Source: Syntrophaceae bacterium UBA2192 (GTDB lineage: Bacteria; Desulfobacterota; Syntrophia; Syntrophales; UBA2192). From it: 29,090 nt of DNA. Shown piece after piece: positions 1 through 7,302 of the stretch. The stretch is taken from the NCBI GenBank assembly GCA_002327315.1, contig DCVI01000027.1:1-29090 (forward strand), in the 5' to 3' direction. The notes under the pieces were generated by a model. That model had not been told where the DNA came from, searched no databases, and was given only the letters and a program-made list of their open reading frames with translations. The stretch's first letter is position 1. The number at the start of each line of letters is the position of its first letter. The position numbers and the translations under genes were made by a program.

Positions 1-551
1 GCGCCGACGGCCTCCATGACCAGGGCGCCGTTCTTGTCATAGGTCCTTGTCTTGAGACCTTTCATTTCTTCAAGGGTGGTGATCTTGTTTTTCGTCCAGA
101 GTCCGGCTCCCGGCCAGGGGGCGATGTAGAGGATCTTCTGCTTCCACTTCCCCTCGGCCGTCTTGTCGAAGGCGGGCCGGGACAGGTCGATGAGCATCTT
201 CAGTTCCTTGAAATCCCGGACGAGGAAGGGCAACGTCACGATCTGGAAGATCTTCTCGTCACCGGCCACGCCGCTGATCAGCATGTCGGAGACGGGCACG
301 AGGCCGTCACGGACGACCTTGAGAAGCTCGGGCCCCTTGTAGCCCAGGGCGCCGCCGCTGCTCACCATCAGTTCGAGCTCGCCGTTGGTGGTCTTCTTCA
401 CCTTCTCGGCAAATTCCGTCAGCCCGACACTGTGATTGTTCTTTGGGGGCCATACCGAGTTTGCGTTCCACGTGGTCTTCGCGAGGCAGGGCGTTACCAG
501 AAACGCCGCCGCGACGACCGTCACGATCGTGAGCGTCCAGATCTTCTTCAT
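1..551 (-). CDS. TRAP transporter solute-binding protein, DctP family (partial)
   Basis: The gene runs off the left edge of the window; 183 N-terminal residues are visible. Translation begins MKKIWTLTIVTVVAAAF and has a Sec signal peptide ending near CLA (residue 24). It continues with the DctP-family pattern: a WPPKNNHS segment, an FAEKVKKTTNGELEL segment, a GALGYKGPELLK segment and the conserved late motif GLKTRTYD. Family members bind carboxylates in the periplasm and deliver them to DctQ/DctM membrane subunits, which are not in view and may lie to the left. The start is supported by AGGAGAG about 8 nt upstream and by a sigma70-like promoter at 629-657. The substrate cannot be told from this part. 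The family assignment is secure. Confidence 0.9.
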   Translation of the reverse strand, partial: MKKIWTLTIVTVVAAAFLVTPCLAKTTWNANSVWPPKNNHSVGLTEFAEKVKKTTNGELELMVSSGGALGYKGPELLKVVRDGLVPVSDMLISGVAGDEKIFQIVTLPFLVRDFKELKMLIDLSRPAFDKTAEGKWKQKILYIAPWPGAGLWTKNKITTLEEMKGLKTRTYDKNGALVMEAVG

Positions 552-628
552 AAGTCGCCTCTCCTTTTTTAAAATGACAGTTCGATGTGCATCGGAAACG
601 GAATGGGAATACGTCAAAAGTGGCGCTG

Positions 629-657
629 ATTATAGAAGGTAGCCCCGTCCAAATCAA
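629..657 (-). promoter_or_regulatory. sigma70-type promoter of the TRAP binding-protein gene
   Basis: Read on the minus strand there is TTGATT (652-657), a 17-bp spacer and a perfect TATAAT (629-634). Transcription would start near 622, leaving a 5' leader of about 70 nt before the start codon at 551. Confidence 0.7.
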
Positions 658-809
658 GCGCAAACTGAAAAGAAATAATCCCGTCCAATCAGTGAGTTGA
701 GTCGATCGCGGTCCGGTTGGGACGGAGCGCCCGTTTCGATTTTGTTACGGTTCGCGGGTCGCCCCGGATCTAACGGGATCCTTTATCGACAGGGGCTCCT
801 GACCGCTAT

Positions 810-922
810 AGTGAATTACCCCGCCTACAAGGCGGGGCATCTGGAAAGGCAATGAGGGGGATTGCATCCCCCTTGCCCCTGCTCCGCATTCATCCCCGTC
901 CACAGGACGGGGTATTCTGCGG
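810..922 (+). mobile_element. 113-bp triple-hairpin repeat, copy 1 (non-autonomous IS200/IS605-like candidate)
   Basis: This stretch matches 28978-29090 over all 113 positions with only two differences (at about 845 and 879). It folds into three hairpins, each with an 8-bp stem and a 3-nt loop: CCCCGCCT/AGGCGGGG with loop ACA (819-837), AGGGGGAT/ATCCCCCT with loop TGC (855-873) and CCCCGTCC/GGACGGGG with loop ACA (894-912). Subterminal hairpins, no terminal inverted repeats, and a TTAC immediately before the first hairpin are what IS200/IS605 ends and their internally deleted derivatives look like. No transposase is present. It lies 28 bp upstream of the SDR start codon. Assignment to that family is inference. 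Confidence 0.75.
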
Positions 923-950
923 GATATTCATAAAAGGAGACGGTAAAGAA

Positions 951-1709
951 ATGTCGTTCGAAAAGAGAGTTGTGATCGTTACGGGAGCAGGATCACCGAG
1001 AGGGATCGGACGCGCCATAGCCCTGACCCTGGCGGAAAAAGGCGCCGATGTGGTTGTGGGTGACCTGGATCCGGCAGGCGCTGAAAAAATCGCCGAAGAG
1101 ATCAGGGCCATGAAGCGCGGCGCCATGGCCGTCCAGGTCGACGTGACCAGGCAACAGGACGTCACCGAACTCGTTCGTACAGTGCTCGACCGGTTCGGCA
1201 GGATCGACATCCTGGTGAACAATGCAGGGATCACCCAGCCGATCAAAGTGGTGGACATGACGGAAAACGACTGGGACCGCATCCTGGCGGTGAACCTGAA
1301 AGGAACGTTTTTATGCTCCAAGGCCGTTCTCTCCACGATGATCAAACAAGGGTACGGCCGCATCGTGAACTTGAGCTCTGTTTCGGGAAAGCGGGGTGGG
1401 GGCGTTTTTGGGGGGGCGCACTATTCCGCGGCCAAGGCAGGAATTCTCGGATTTGCCAAGGCCCTGGCGCGGGAGGTTGCCGCGCACGGGATTACCGTCA
1501 ACTCCGTTGCTCCCGGACTGATCGCCACGGACATCCGCGGAGGCCTCGAGTCGCTCGAACGCCAGAAGGAAATGTCCAGGGACATCCCATGCCAGAGACT
1601 GGGAACGCCGGAAGAAGTGGCTGCAGCCGTTGCGTTTCTGGCATCCGAGGAAGCCGCTTACATAACCGGTGAGGATATCGATATTAATGGCGGTTCCCAC
1701 ATGGATTAG
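951..1709 (+). CDS. SDR-family oxidoreductase, FabG-like 3-oxoacyl reductase
   Basis: A 252-residue classical short-chain dehydrogenase/reductase. It has the dinucleotide-binding motif TGAGSPRGIG (residues 11-20, two residues longer than the usual TGxxxGxG), D38 at the end of the second strand (which favours NAD(H)), NNAG at 90-93, active-site Asn115, Ser142 or Ser143, and Tyr158-x3-Lys162. The C-terminus ends with the FLASEEAAYITGEDIDINGG pattern typical of FabG-like enzymes. It would act in the cytoplasm on a hydroxyacyl, keto or alcohol substrate; the exact one cannot be read. I chose the ATG at 951 because AAAGGAGA precedes it by about 10 nt. An in-frame ATG at 852 would make the first residues come from the 113-bp repeat, so I rejected it. 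The gene stands alone. Confidence 0.9.
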   Translation: MSFEKRVVIVTGAGSPRGIGRAIALTLAEKGADVVVGDLDPAGAEKIAEEIRAMKRGAMAVQVDVTRQQDVTELVRTVLDRFGRIDILVNNAGITQPIKVVDMTENDWDRILAVNLKGTFLCSKAVLSTMIKQGYGRIVNLSSVSGKRGGGVFGGAHYSAAKAGILGFAKALAREVAAHGITVNSVAPGLIATDIRGGLESLERQKEMSRDIPCQRLGTPEEVAAAVAFLASEEAAYITGEDIDINGGSHMD

Positions 1710-1758
1710 CTTCACGGCCCTTGATGCGTCCCCGGTCAACCGCCTGGTGTTTTCCCCG

Positions 1759-1879
1759 GGCTGTTCAAAAATGGCCAGATGCAAGGCCCCCGAAATCCCG
1801 AGGACTGAGGCGTACTTTGTCGTACGCCGCAGGGACGAGGGATGAGGGAAACGCCGCAGATGGCCGTTTTTCAACAGCC
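1759..1879. mobile_element. 121-bp palindromic element (MITE/REPIN-like)
   Basis: The two halves are imperfect inverted copies over their whole length. The outer ends are GGCTGTTCAAAAATGGCCA and, inverted, GGCTGTTGAAAAACGGCCA; the centre is GGCGTAC-TTTGTC-GTACGCC (1809-1828). It fills the spacer between two convergent genes and abuts the stop codon of the minus-strand gene at 1882, so it could also serve as a bidirectional terminator. A half copy of one arm lies at 18300-18331. There is no coding capacity. Confidence 0.75.
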
Positions 1880-1881
1880 CG

Positions 1882-2319
1882 TCAGAAGACCTGCCAGCCG
1901 CTGTACAACCTCGCCATCTCGATCACCCGGCTGTAAACCCGCTCCAGGGGTTTCCACTCCTCGGGAACGGCATAACCCCAGCTCATCGGGAAGGTCGCCT
2001 CACCCCCGCTTCCGGCCAGCGTGAGCTCGCGTATCAGTGCCTCGTTTCCTTTTTGCGGTTTCTTGTCGGTGAGCGGGGACACCGAATCGGGCAGGATGCC
2101 GAACAGCGCCTTCCCGTCCTTGACGGGCACCTTGTATTTCTTGCGCTGACCGCCCCAGGCGAGAAACAGCTCGAACTCGTCCTCCTCGAACAGCGGCAGG
2201 TTGGCTCGCGTGAGCCGTATCTCCGCCACGGGGCCCAACTCCTTCAGGCGAACCCGGATCTCCGACGGTTCGAGCGCTTTCAGTTCGATCTTGCCGGCAG
2301 GCTGCTTTCGACGGGCCAT
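1882..2319 (-). CDS. hypothetical protein, 145 aa
   Basis: I do not recognise this family. The protein is soluble-looking, with no signal peptide or membrane segment. The basic N-terminus (MARRKQPAGKIELKAL) is followed by a strand-rich stretch with alternating charges (residues about 15-75, including FEEDEFELFLAW and RKKYKVPVKDGKALFGILPD), and it ends with a helical, tryptophan-containing C-terminus (EEWKPLERVYSRVIEMARLY). Codon use matches neighbouring genes. A GGGGGGGTGTCTCG stretch just upstream of the ATG is a weak ribosome site. The stop codon touches the palindromic element at 1759-1879. It is transcribed divergently from the DMT permease at 2480. Confidence 0.7.
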   Translation of the reverse strand: MARRKQPAGKIELKALEPSEIRVRLKELGPVAEIRLTRANLPLFEEDEFELFLAWGGQRKKYKVPVKDGKALFGILPDSVSPLTDKKPQKGNEALIRELTLAGSGGEATFPMSWGYAVPEEWKPLERVYSRVIEMARLYSGWQVF

Positions 2320-2430
2320 ATCGAGACACCCCCCCAGGGAAATGAATGGTCCGGAAATCAGGAAAGAACTCTACACGAAATCCCTATCACAGCTTGACGA
2401 AGAATTGAAGGGTTCAGAACGATTCGGGCA

Positions 2431-2439
2431 TGATATAAG
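2431..2439 (+). promoter_or_regulatory. possible extended -10 promoter for the DMT permease
   Basis: The sequence TGATATAAG gives a TG-n extended -10 followed by TATAAG. No good -35 box is seen at the right distance, as expected for extended -10 promoters. Transcription would start near 2446, 34 nt before the start codon. Confidence 0.4.
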
Positions 2440-2479
2440 ATAATTTTGATGCCGCTGCCACCGGGAGAGGATTGACGCA

Positions 2480-3364
2480 TTGAGTTCGTCCGGACGATTC
2501 GGTTATCTCTATGTTGCCCTGTCAGCCCTGCTGTTTGCCATCTCGGGGACGGCCTCCAAGTTTCTCTTTCACCAGGGCGTCACGCCGTATCAGCTTGTCC
2601 AGATCCGGACGGTGATCGCCTCGGCGGTCCTGTTGGCATGGCTTGCGGCCGCGAACCCCTCCGCGCTGAAAATCACCCGGCAGAGCCTGCCCCGCTTCAT
2701 CATCCTGGGATTCGTGCTTGCGGCAACCATGTTCACCTACTTCTACGCCATCAGCAAGATCCAGGTGGCGGCGGCGATCCTGCTCCAGTTTCAGTCGCCG
2801 GTATTCGTTGCCGCATACGCCCTGGCCTTTTCCGGGGAGCGCCACTCCACGTCAACCCTTCTGGCCATTGCGGGCTCCGGCCTCGGCTGCTATCTGGCCG
2901 TCGGCGCCTATACGCTCGACCTGCTGAGCCTCAACAAAGCGGGAATCATCGGCGGGCTGAGCGCTGCGGCCTTCCTGGCCTGCTATACCCTTCTGAGCGA
3001 ATCGGCCCTGCGCCGGCACAAACCCTGGACGGTACTCTTCTATGCGTCCCTCTTCTCCGCGGCGGCCTGCAACATCCTGCTGCCGCCCTTCGAAGGGCTG
3101 ACCCGATCCTACAGCGCCACTCAATGGTTCTGGATCCTGTTCATCAGCATTGCCGGCACGGCGGTCTCGCTGGGCCTCTTTAACAAGGGCCTGCGCTTGA
3201 TCCGATCCACCCACGCCAGCATCACGGCAACCCTGCAGCCCATCGCCGCCGCCGTGATCGCCTACTTTTTTCTCGATGAAATCATGAGACCCTGGCAGGT
3301 ATTCGGCGTTGTCCTTGTCGTTGCGTCCATCATCATGCTGCAGACGGGGAAAAGAGATGCGTAA
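2480..3364 (+). CDS. EamA/DMT-superfamily permease
   Basis: A 294-residue inner-membrane protein with about ten hydrophobic helices in two EamA repeats (roughly residues 6-138 and 150-290). The first repeat opens with YVALSALLFAISGTASKFLF and the second with IIGGLSAAAFLACYTLLSESAL. The second repeat carries the family-typical ATLQPIAAAVIAYFFLDE near its end. Members export or import small metabolites; the substrate is not predictable here. The start is TTG at 2480, preceded by GGAGAGG at a 9-nt distance. An in-frame ATG would cut into the first helix. The last 103 bp overlap the 3' end of the convergent HD gene. Confidence 0.88.
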   Translation: MSSSGRFGYLYVALSALLFAISGTASKFLFHQGVTPYQLVQIRTVIASAVLLAWLAAANPSALKITRQSLPRFIILGFVLAATMFTYFYAISKIQVAAAILLQFQSPVFVAAYALAFSGERHSTSTLLAIAGSGLGCYLAVGAYTLDLLSLNKAGIIGGLSAAAFLACYTLLSESALRRHKPWTVLFYASLFSAAACNILLPPFEGLTRSYSATQWFWILFISIAGTAVSLGLFNKGLRLIRSTHASITATLQPIAAAVIAYFFLDEIMRPWQVFGVVLVVASIIMLQTGKRDA

Positions 3365-3969
3365 CCTGAATCGTTTCCGGGTTGAGATACCGTGAAACGG
3401 TTTTTCGGCCAATCTTTCCCTCGGCCGAACACCGCTTCAACCGCCTTCCTGAGGCGCTGGACGAGCGGCGGTCCCGGCTCGGCCGTGAGTCGCTCCTCCA
3501 GCGCGGCAAGGACCGAGCGGTAGTACCAGGCCTGCTGGTTACGACCCCGCCTGAAACGCGTCCAGACTTCCTCCCCGACCCGTTCCCGGTCCTCCCGGAT
3601 GGCCCGCAGGTTCTCGATCTTGTCGGCGCAGGACACGAGGAGGACGGCCTCGGAGGCCGTCCTCAGGAACTCGATGGTGTGTGTCTTTCTTTCCTCCCAG
3701 GGCTTTGACTTGTCCGGCTCCGAGGCGCCTTCCACGATCCGGGCGACGGGATCCCCGAATGTGTGCCGGATTTCGTCGAGGCTCAAGGGCGTGTCCTCCA
3801 CGGTGTCGTGGAGGATGCCCGCCACAACCACGTCCTCCGCGCAGCAGGCTTCGAGGAGAATCTTCGCCACGGCAAGAGGGTGGACGATGTAGGGGATTTT
3901 CGTTCCCTTCCTGCATTGCCCGCGATGGGCGCGGGCCGCGAGTTCGATGGCATCGAAGATGGCAGTCAT
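3262..3969 (-). CDS. HD-domain hydrolase of the RelA/SpoT-hydrolase (MESH1/small alarmone hydrolase) type
   Basis: A 235-residue cytoplasmic protein. The N-terminal 120 residues carry the metal-site pattern of the (p)ppGpp hydrolase fold: AHRGQCRKG (His15), PYIVHPLAVA (His30), LHDTVEDT (His54, Asp55, Glu58, Asp59) and, further on, SCADKIENLRAI with another metal ligand Asp. These correspond closely to MESH1 and to the hydrolase half of SpoT. There is no synthetase, TGS or ACT domain, so it resembles a stand-alone small alarmone hydrolase. The family role is removing the 3'-pyrophosphate from ppGpp; that this protein does so is inferred. About the last 35 residues are encoded opposite the DMT permease and look non-conserved. 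The ribosome site is poor. Confidence 0.82.
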   Translation of the reverse strand: MTAIFDAIELAARAHRGQCRKGTKIPYIVHPLAVAKILLEACCAEDVVVAGILHDTVEDTPLSLDEIRHTFGDPVARIVEGASEPDKSKPWEERKTHTIEFLRTASEAVLLVSCADKIENLRAIREDRERVGEEVWTRFRRGRNQQAWYYRSVLAALEERLTAEPGPPLVQRLRKAVEAVFGRGKDWPKNRFTVSQPGNDSGYASLFPVCSMMMDATTRTTPNTCQGLMISSRKK

Positions 3970-4068
3970 GTGCAGCCCCGGTCAATGCGGTATTACTTTC
4001 CCGGCAACCGGTTTTTGTATACATCAAAGGGCAGTCGGGGTCGAGATGAAAACCCGGCCGGGGTGAAG

Positions 4069-4100
4069 AAGTAATCAGTTGACGAGTTGATAAGTTGATA
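4069..4100. repeat. 8-nt tandem array (AGTTGATA-type)
   Basis: Four octamer units in register: AAGTAATC, AGTTGACG, AGTTGATA, AGTTGATA. It is noncoding and lies in the same spacer as the 7-nt array at 4125-4173. Confidence 0.65.
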
Positions 4101-4124
4101 AGAGGCAAAACGAAGGAATTCGGG

Positions 4125-4173
4125 TTCCTCTTTCCCAATACCCAATTCCCAGTTCCCAGTTCCCGATTCCCCC
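4125..4173. repeat. 7-nt tandem array (TTCCCAG-type) at the 3' end of a gene
   Basis: Seven consecutive heptamers keep register: TTCCTCT, TTCCCAA, TACCCAA, TTCCCAG, TTCCCAG, TTCCCGA, TTCCCCC. The array ends 2 bp from the stop codon (4176-4178) of the minus-strand protease, so it would form the start of that gene's 3' UTR. Confidence 0.75.
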
Positions 4174-4175
4174 GG

Positions 4176-5285
4176 CTACTGCCGCGCAGCGGGCGACTCT
4201 GCAGAAGCCTGGCGGGCAGAAGACGGTTCAAGAATATTCAGGTTTAGGGGTTCAGCAGCAGCGATCTGCGACAGCGGATAAGGCGTTTTTGCGACCAGAG
4301 CCGACAGTCGGGCCGCAGGGGTGGCGAACCCCATCCGGGTGTCCTGCTTGTCCCCGCCCCAGAAGATGGCGACCACTTCGCCCCGTGAATTGCAGACGGG
4401 GCTTCCGCTTGCCCCGTAGGTCAGCGGTGTGGCAAGCCGGATTCCCGTCCAGGGATGTCCGTACGCGGGAGACACGGTGCCTTCGGCCAAAGCATCGGTG
4501 AAGACCTTGTGGCGGCTGACGACAAGGACCCGGTCGCCTGCATCGGAGGAGGCATTCACGGCCAGGGCCCTGATCTCGTCAGGAGGGATGCCCGTCGAGA
4601 GCAGGATGAGGTCATTTGCGGCATCCTCGGCCACGACACCGCGGACAGGGTATTTCTGCCCCTGTTGTGTGACGATTTCGGCATGCTCCACCCCGCGCAT
4701 TACGTGGTGATTGGTGACGACGAGGCCATCGCCGCCGTAGAAAAACCCCGTGCCGTATCCCTTGCCCGGGCAGCTGACGAGCACGACGGAGGGGGCCACT
4801 CTCCGGTAGAGATCCTGGTTGCTGAGCGCATGCACAACGGGTTGCTCCGGTGTCGTCATCTTCACGACCACCCTCTGGGCGGCATTCTTGACCCGCTTGG
4901 CAAACTGGTACTCCCGCGATCCGCTGAGGGTCTCCCTCAGCGCGGTGAAGTGAAAGCTGGTGACGCTGCAGGTGATGACGCCGAGGACGATCACGAAGGA
5001 CAGCACGACACGGCGGCGCAGCAGCTTTCTGAACCTTCGGTAGAAGAGCACCGTGAGCAGGATCGTGATGTAGAACGGCCCGCGGATGATGATGGAAGGC
5101 TTCTGCGTCATCGCGATGGCTTCGCGCAGGATGACGTAATCGCAGTATGCGAAGGCGATCCCCGTGACCGCCAGGACGGCGCCCAGAAAAAACAAGGCCC
5201 GGCGGCTGAAGGACTCTCTCAGTCTCCTGTAGAAGAGCACAGCGAGCAGGAGCACAACAAGAAACAACGACGCAACGATGATCAT
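4176..5285 (-). CDS. membrane-anchored trypsin-like serine protease with duplicated membrane module
   Basis: A 369-residue protein. Two copies of an N-terminal module of about 65 residues lie in tandem, each with two hydrophobic helices: LLAVLFYRRLRESFSRR near residues 13-29 and ILLTVLFYRRFRKLLRRR near 75-92, giving about four membrane segments by residue 115. The protease domain (about 155-335) has the HtrA/S1C-type triad: His194 in TNHHV, Asp225 in ANDLILLS and Ser293 in GASGSPV, with GTGFF at 179-182. There is no PDZ domain. The catalytic domain is probably periplasmic. It lies 222 bp downstream of a paralogue on the same strand. A GAGG lies about 9 nt before the ATG. The substrate is unknown; a role in protein quality control is only a family expectation. 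Confidence 0.85.
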   Translation of the reverse strand: MIIVASLFLVVLLLAVLFYRRLRESFSRRALFFLGAVLAVTGIAFAYCDYVILREAIAMTQKPSIIIRGPFYITILLTVLFYRRFRKLLRRRVVLSFVIVLGVITCSVTSFHFTALRETLSGSREYQFAKRVKNAAQRVVVKMTTPEQPVVHALSNQDLYRRVAPSVVLVSCPGKGYGTGFFYGGDGLVVTNHHVMRGVEHAEIVTQQGQKYPVRGVVAEDAANDLILLSTGIPPDEIRALAVNASSDAGDRVLVVSRHKVFTDALAEGTVSPAYGHPWTGIRLATPLTYGASGSPVCNSRGEVVAIFWGGDKQDTRMGFATPAARLSALVAKTPYPLSQIAAAEPLNLNILEPSSARQASAESPAARQ

Positions 5286-5294
5286 CCGGGTCCT

Positions 5295-5368
5295 CGTCGA
5301 AAACCGTTATCCTGGCAGCCCCCTATCGAAAGAGGGCTCCGCAAGTAACTTATCGGCTGTTTTCGACG
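5295..5368. promoter_or_regulatory. 10-bp inverted repeat in the leader of the downstream protease
   Basis: CGTCGAAAAC (5295-5304) and its exact inverse GTTTTCGACG (5359-5368) enclose 54 bp that themselves contain an imperfect AGCCC/GGGCT hairpin. It sits just upstream of the start codon at 5285 and could form a large stem-loop over the ribosome-binding region or be a pair of operator half-sites. Confidence 0.4.
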
Positions 5369-5507
5369 GAAATTGAGGGAAAAAACAAAGGGTTGGCAGG
5401 AAACCGTTGCGTGGTCGCAGCCGATGGGAAGAAGGAAACGAATCAACTGGCGTGGCCGCACAGCGTCACGACCGGAGAGACGGAACAGACCGGATAGACT
5501 CTTGATT

Positions 5508-6782
5508 TTAGCGTTGTGCCCTCAGCGTGGCCGCCTGGCGGAGATATTCCGTGGCTATGTCCTGGCGTCCCCGCTTCTGCATGATGAGCCCCATCTGATC
5601 GAGACAGACCGCCATGCCCTGTGTCTCCCCCAAACCCCGGAAGATCTGGTGGGCCTTTTCGTATTGGCCGAAAGCGATTTCGTGGCGATCGAAGCTCATA
5701 TTGTGCCTCGCTTTGTCGAGCAGGTCGGTCGCTTCGCCGAGCTGCTGTTCGCGCCACCGCCTGCGCTCCTCCTGGACTCTTGCCTGCTGTTCCAGAACCC
5801 TCCGCCGCTCCTCTTCCATCCTGCGCTGGACCTCGCCCGGCTGCGGCACCGGATCACCACCCGCCGCCTGCCCGGTGTAAAGGATGGGCAGGCTCGCCAC
5901 GGAAAATGGCGAGGCCGGGGTCAGGCCCGAGATGATCTCACCCGGCACGGCGATCCCGATGTGGGACGCCTGGCGATGGACGCGCGTCGCGATGCCGACG
6001 ACCTCTCCCTTCGTGTTCACAACGGGGCTCCCGCTCGAGCCCGGGGAGATGGGCGCCGAGATCTGGATCAGCCGCTTGCCCCCGGCCAGCGGGCGAATCG
6101 CGGAAACGAGGCCGTCGGTTATGGTCTGCGCAAGCTGGGGGTGGTAGGGTGTTCCGATGACCACGATCTTGTCGCCCACCTGCGGCAGGGATGGGGTCAT
6201 CTTGAGGGTCCGGATGCTGTCAACGGGCAGGATGGCGGAGAGGATAACGACATCGTTCTCTGCATCGGCGGCGGCGATTCCCCTGATGTCCATCGTCGTG
6301 CCGTTTTTCGTCTTGATCTTGAGGGACGAGGCCCCCTCGACGACATGATAATTGGTCGCTACCATTCCCCAGGGATCGATGAAAAACCCCGTCCCATGGC
6401 CGCGGGTCTGCCCGGATTCATTGAGGTTGTAGACCACGACGACGGAGGGGCTGACCCTCTCGTAGATCTCCTGCACGCTCAGGGCCCCTTCCCCGGCCGC
6501 TGTCCCCCTCAAAGACGCGCCGGGAATCCCGTCGCCGGAGACGATGGCGGTCTGCACGGGAGCTTCGGCAACGGGGAGAGCGGTCTTGCCTGCCGGGACG
6601 GCCGCCGTGTCCGTCTTGCCTTTGTCCGCAAACCCCAGCCAACCCGCTGCGCCGGAGAGGCCCACGATGATCGCCAGCAGGATGGCCATGCCTCCGGTGC
6701 TGAGCGCCTCCCTGAGCTTGTTGAAGAAAAGCACAACGAAGAAAAGAAGGACCAGGGTGAGGCCGATGAGGATTTTCAGCAT
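5508..6782 (-). CDS. membrane-anchored trypsin-like serine protease with coiled coil and TPR-like tail
   Basis: A 424-residue protein. One N-terminal membrane module (residues 1-52, containing VVLFFNKLREAL) resembles the module found twice in the neighbouring protease. After a low-complexity linker comes a trypsin-like domain (about 100-290) with GTGFFIDPWG, His146 in TNYHV, Asp177 in ENDVVIL and Ser250 in GSSGSPV. There is no PDZ domain. Residues about 318-350 are a charged EEERRR/QEERRR coiled coil, and 350-420 form one or two TPR-like hairpins (EIAFGQYEKAHQIFRGLGE and following), suggesting oligomerisation or partner binding. A GGAGCG lies before the ATG. The gene order and shared module suggest the pair arose by duplication and then diverged. 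Confidence 0.87.
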   Translation of the reverse strand: MLKILIGLTLVLLFFVVLFFNKLREALSTGGMAILLAIIVGLSGAAGWLGFADKGKTDTAAVPAGKTALPVAEAPVQTAIVSGDGIPGASLRGTAAGEGALSVQEIYERVSPSVVVVYNLNESGQTRGHGTGFFIDPWGMVATNYHVVEGASSLKIKTKNGTTMDIRGIAAADAENDVVILSAILPVDSIRTLKMTPSLPQVGDKIVVIGTPYHPQLAQTITDGLVSAIRPLAGGKRLIQISAPISPGSSGSPVVNTKGEVVGIATRVHRQASHIGIAVPGEIISGLTPASPFSVASLPILYTGQAAGGDPVPQPGEVQRRMEEERRRVLEQQARVQEERRRWREQQLGEATDLLDKARHNMSFDRHEIAFGQYEKAHQIFRGLGETQGMAVCLDQMGLIMQKRGRQDIATEYLRQAATLRAQR

Positions 6783-7302
6783 CTTCTACGCTCCGGGTTC
6801 AATTGCAGGCTGGGGGTCGCTCTTTGCATACCCGCCAGCCTCGGAAAGGAATCCACTGTTTATTGTCGGCTGATTTCAGATAAAATTTAGCCCTTGCCGG
6901 GTCCCGGCCAGGGAAGATCCTCCAGGGGGTTTAACCGGACCCTGTCAATGACCCGCTCGAAGGTCAGGCCGGGATGATTTCATCTTTCCTGGCGATCCAG
7001 GCCAGGAGTTGCAGGCAGCGCGATGTCCGGCAGCCTGTGTCCCGACCCATGACCTGTCCCCGATCCGATTTTTACGTGTACGCTCCCCTCTCAGTCCTGT
7101 GAGGGAAAGCGGGTCATCCGTCGCCGTTGCGAAGGGATATGGCTTATGATAATCTCCACCCATATTCATGGCTGCGCCTCCCGGTGCATTTTCCCTCCGC
7201 GGGTAAGCGAGTCAGACCGATAAATCGCCGGCTTCCAAGGGCCATTGCACCCGGCCTGGGGTAGAGCCTTTTTTATGAGCTCAAAAATATTAGGGGAAAA
7301 CC
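6783..7302. other. divergent intergenic region, 520 bp
   Basis: This lies between the divergently transcribed protease (5508-6782) and the response regulator (7303). I found no convincing ORF. It holds a TCCTGGC/GCCAGGA hairpin at 6987-7007, a CCCTC/GAGGG hairpin near 7085-7104 and one ATAATC hexamer at 7149-7154, the same hexamer that is repeated three times upstream of the transferase gene at 9591. No strong sigma70 promoter could be picked out. Confidence 0.5.

Noticed and set aside
852..950. An upstream start for the SDR gene
   Set aside because: The extra 33 residues would be encoded by the 113-bp mobile repeat, and the ATG at 951 has a proper ribosome site.
5373..6890. A 505-codon open frame on the plus strand
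   Set aside because: It is antisense to the well-supported protease at 5508-6782; its translation has no domain pattern and is rich in Arg, Gly and Asp, as expected of a GC-rich shadow frame.
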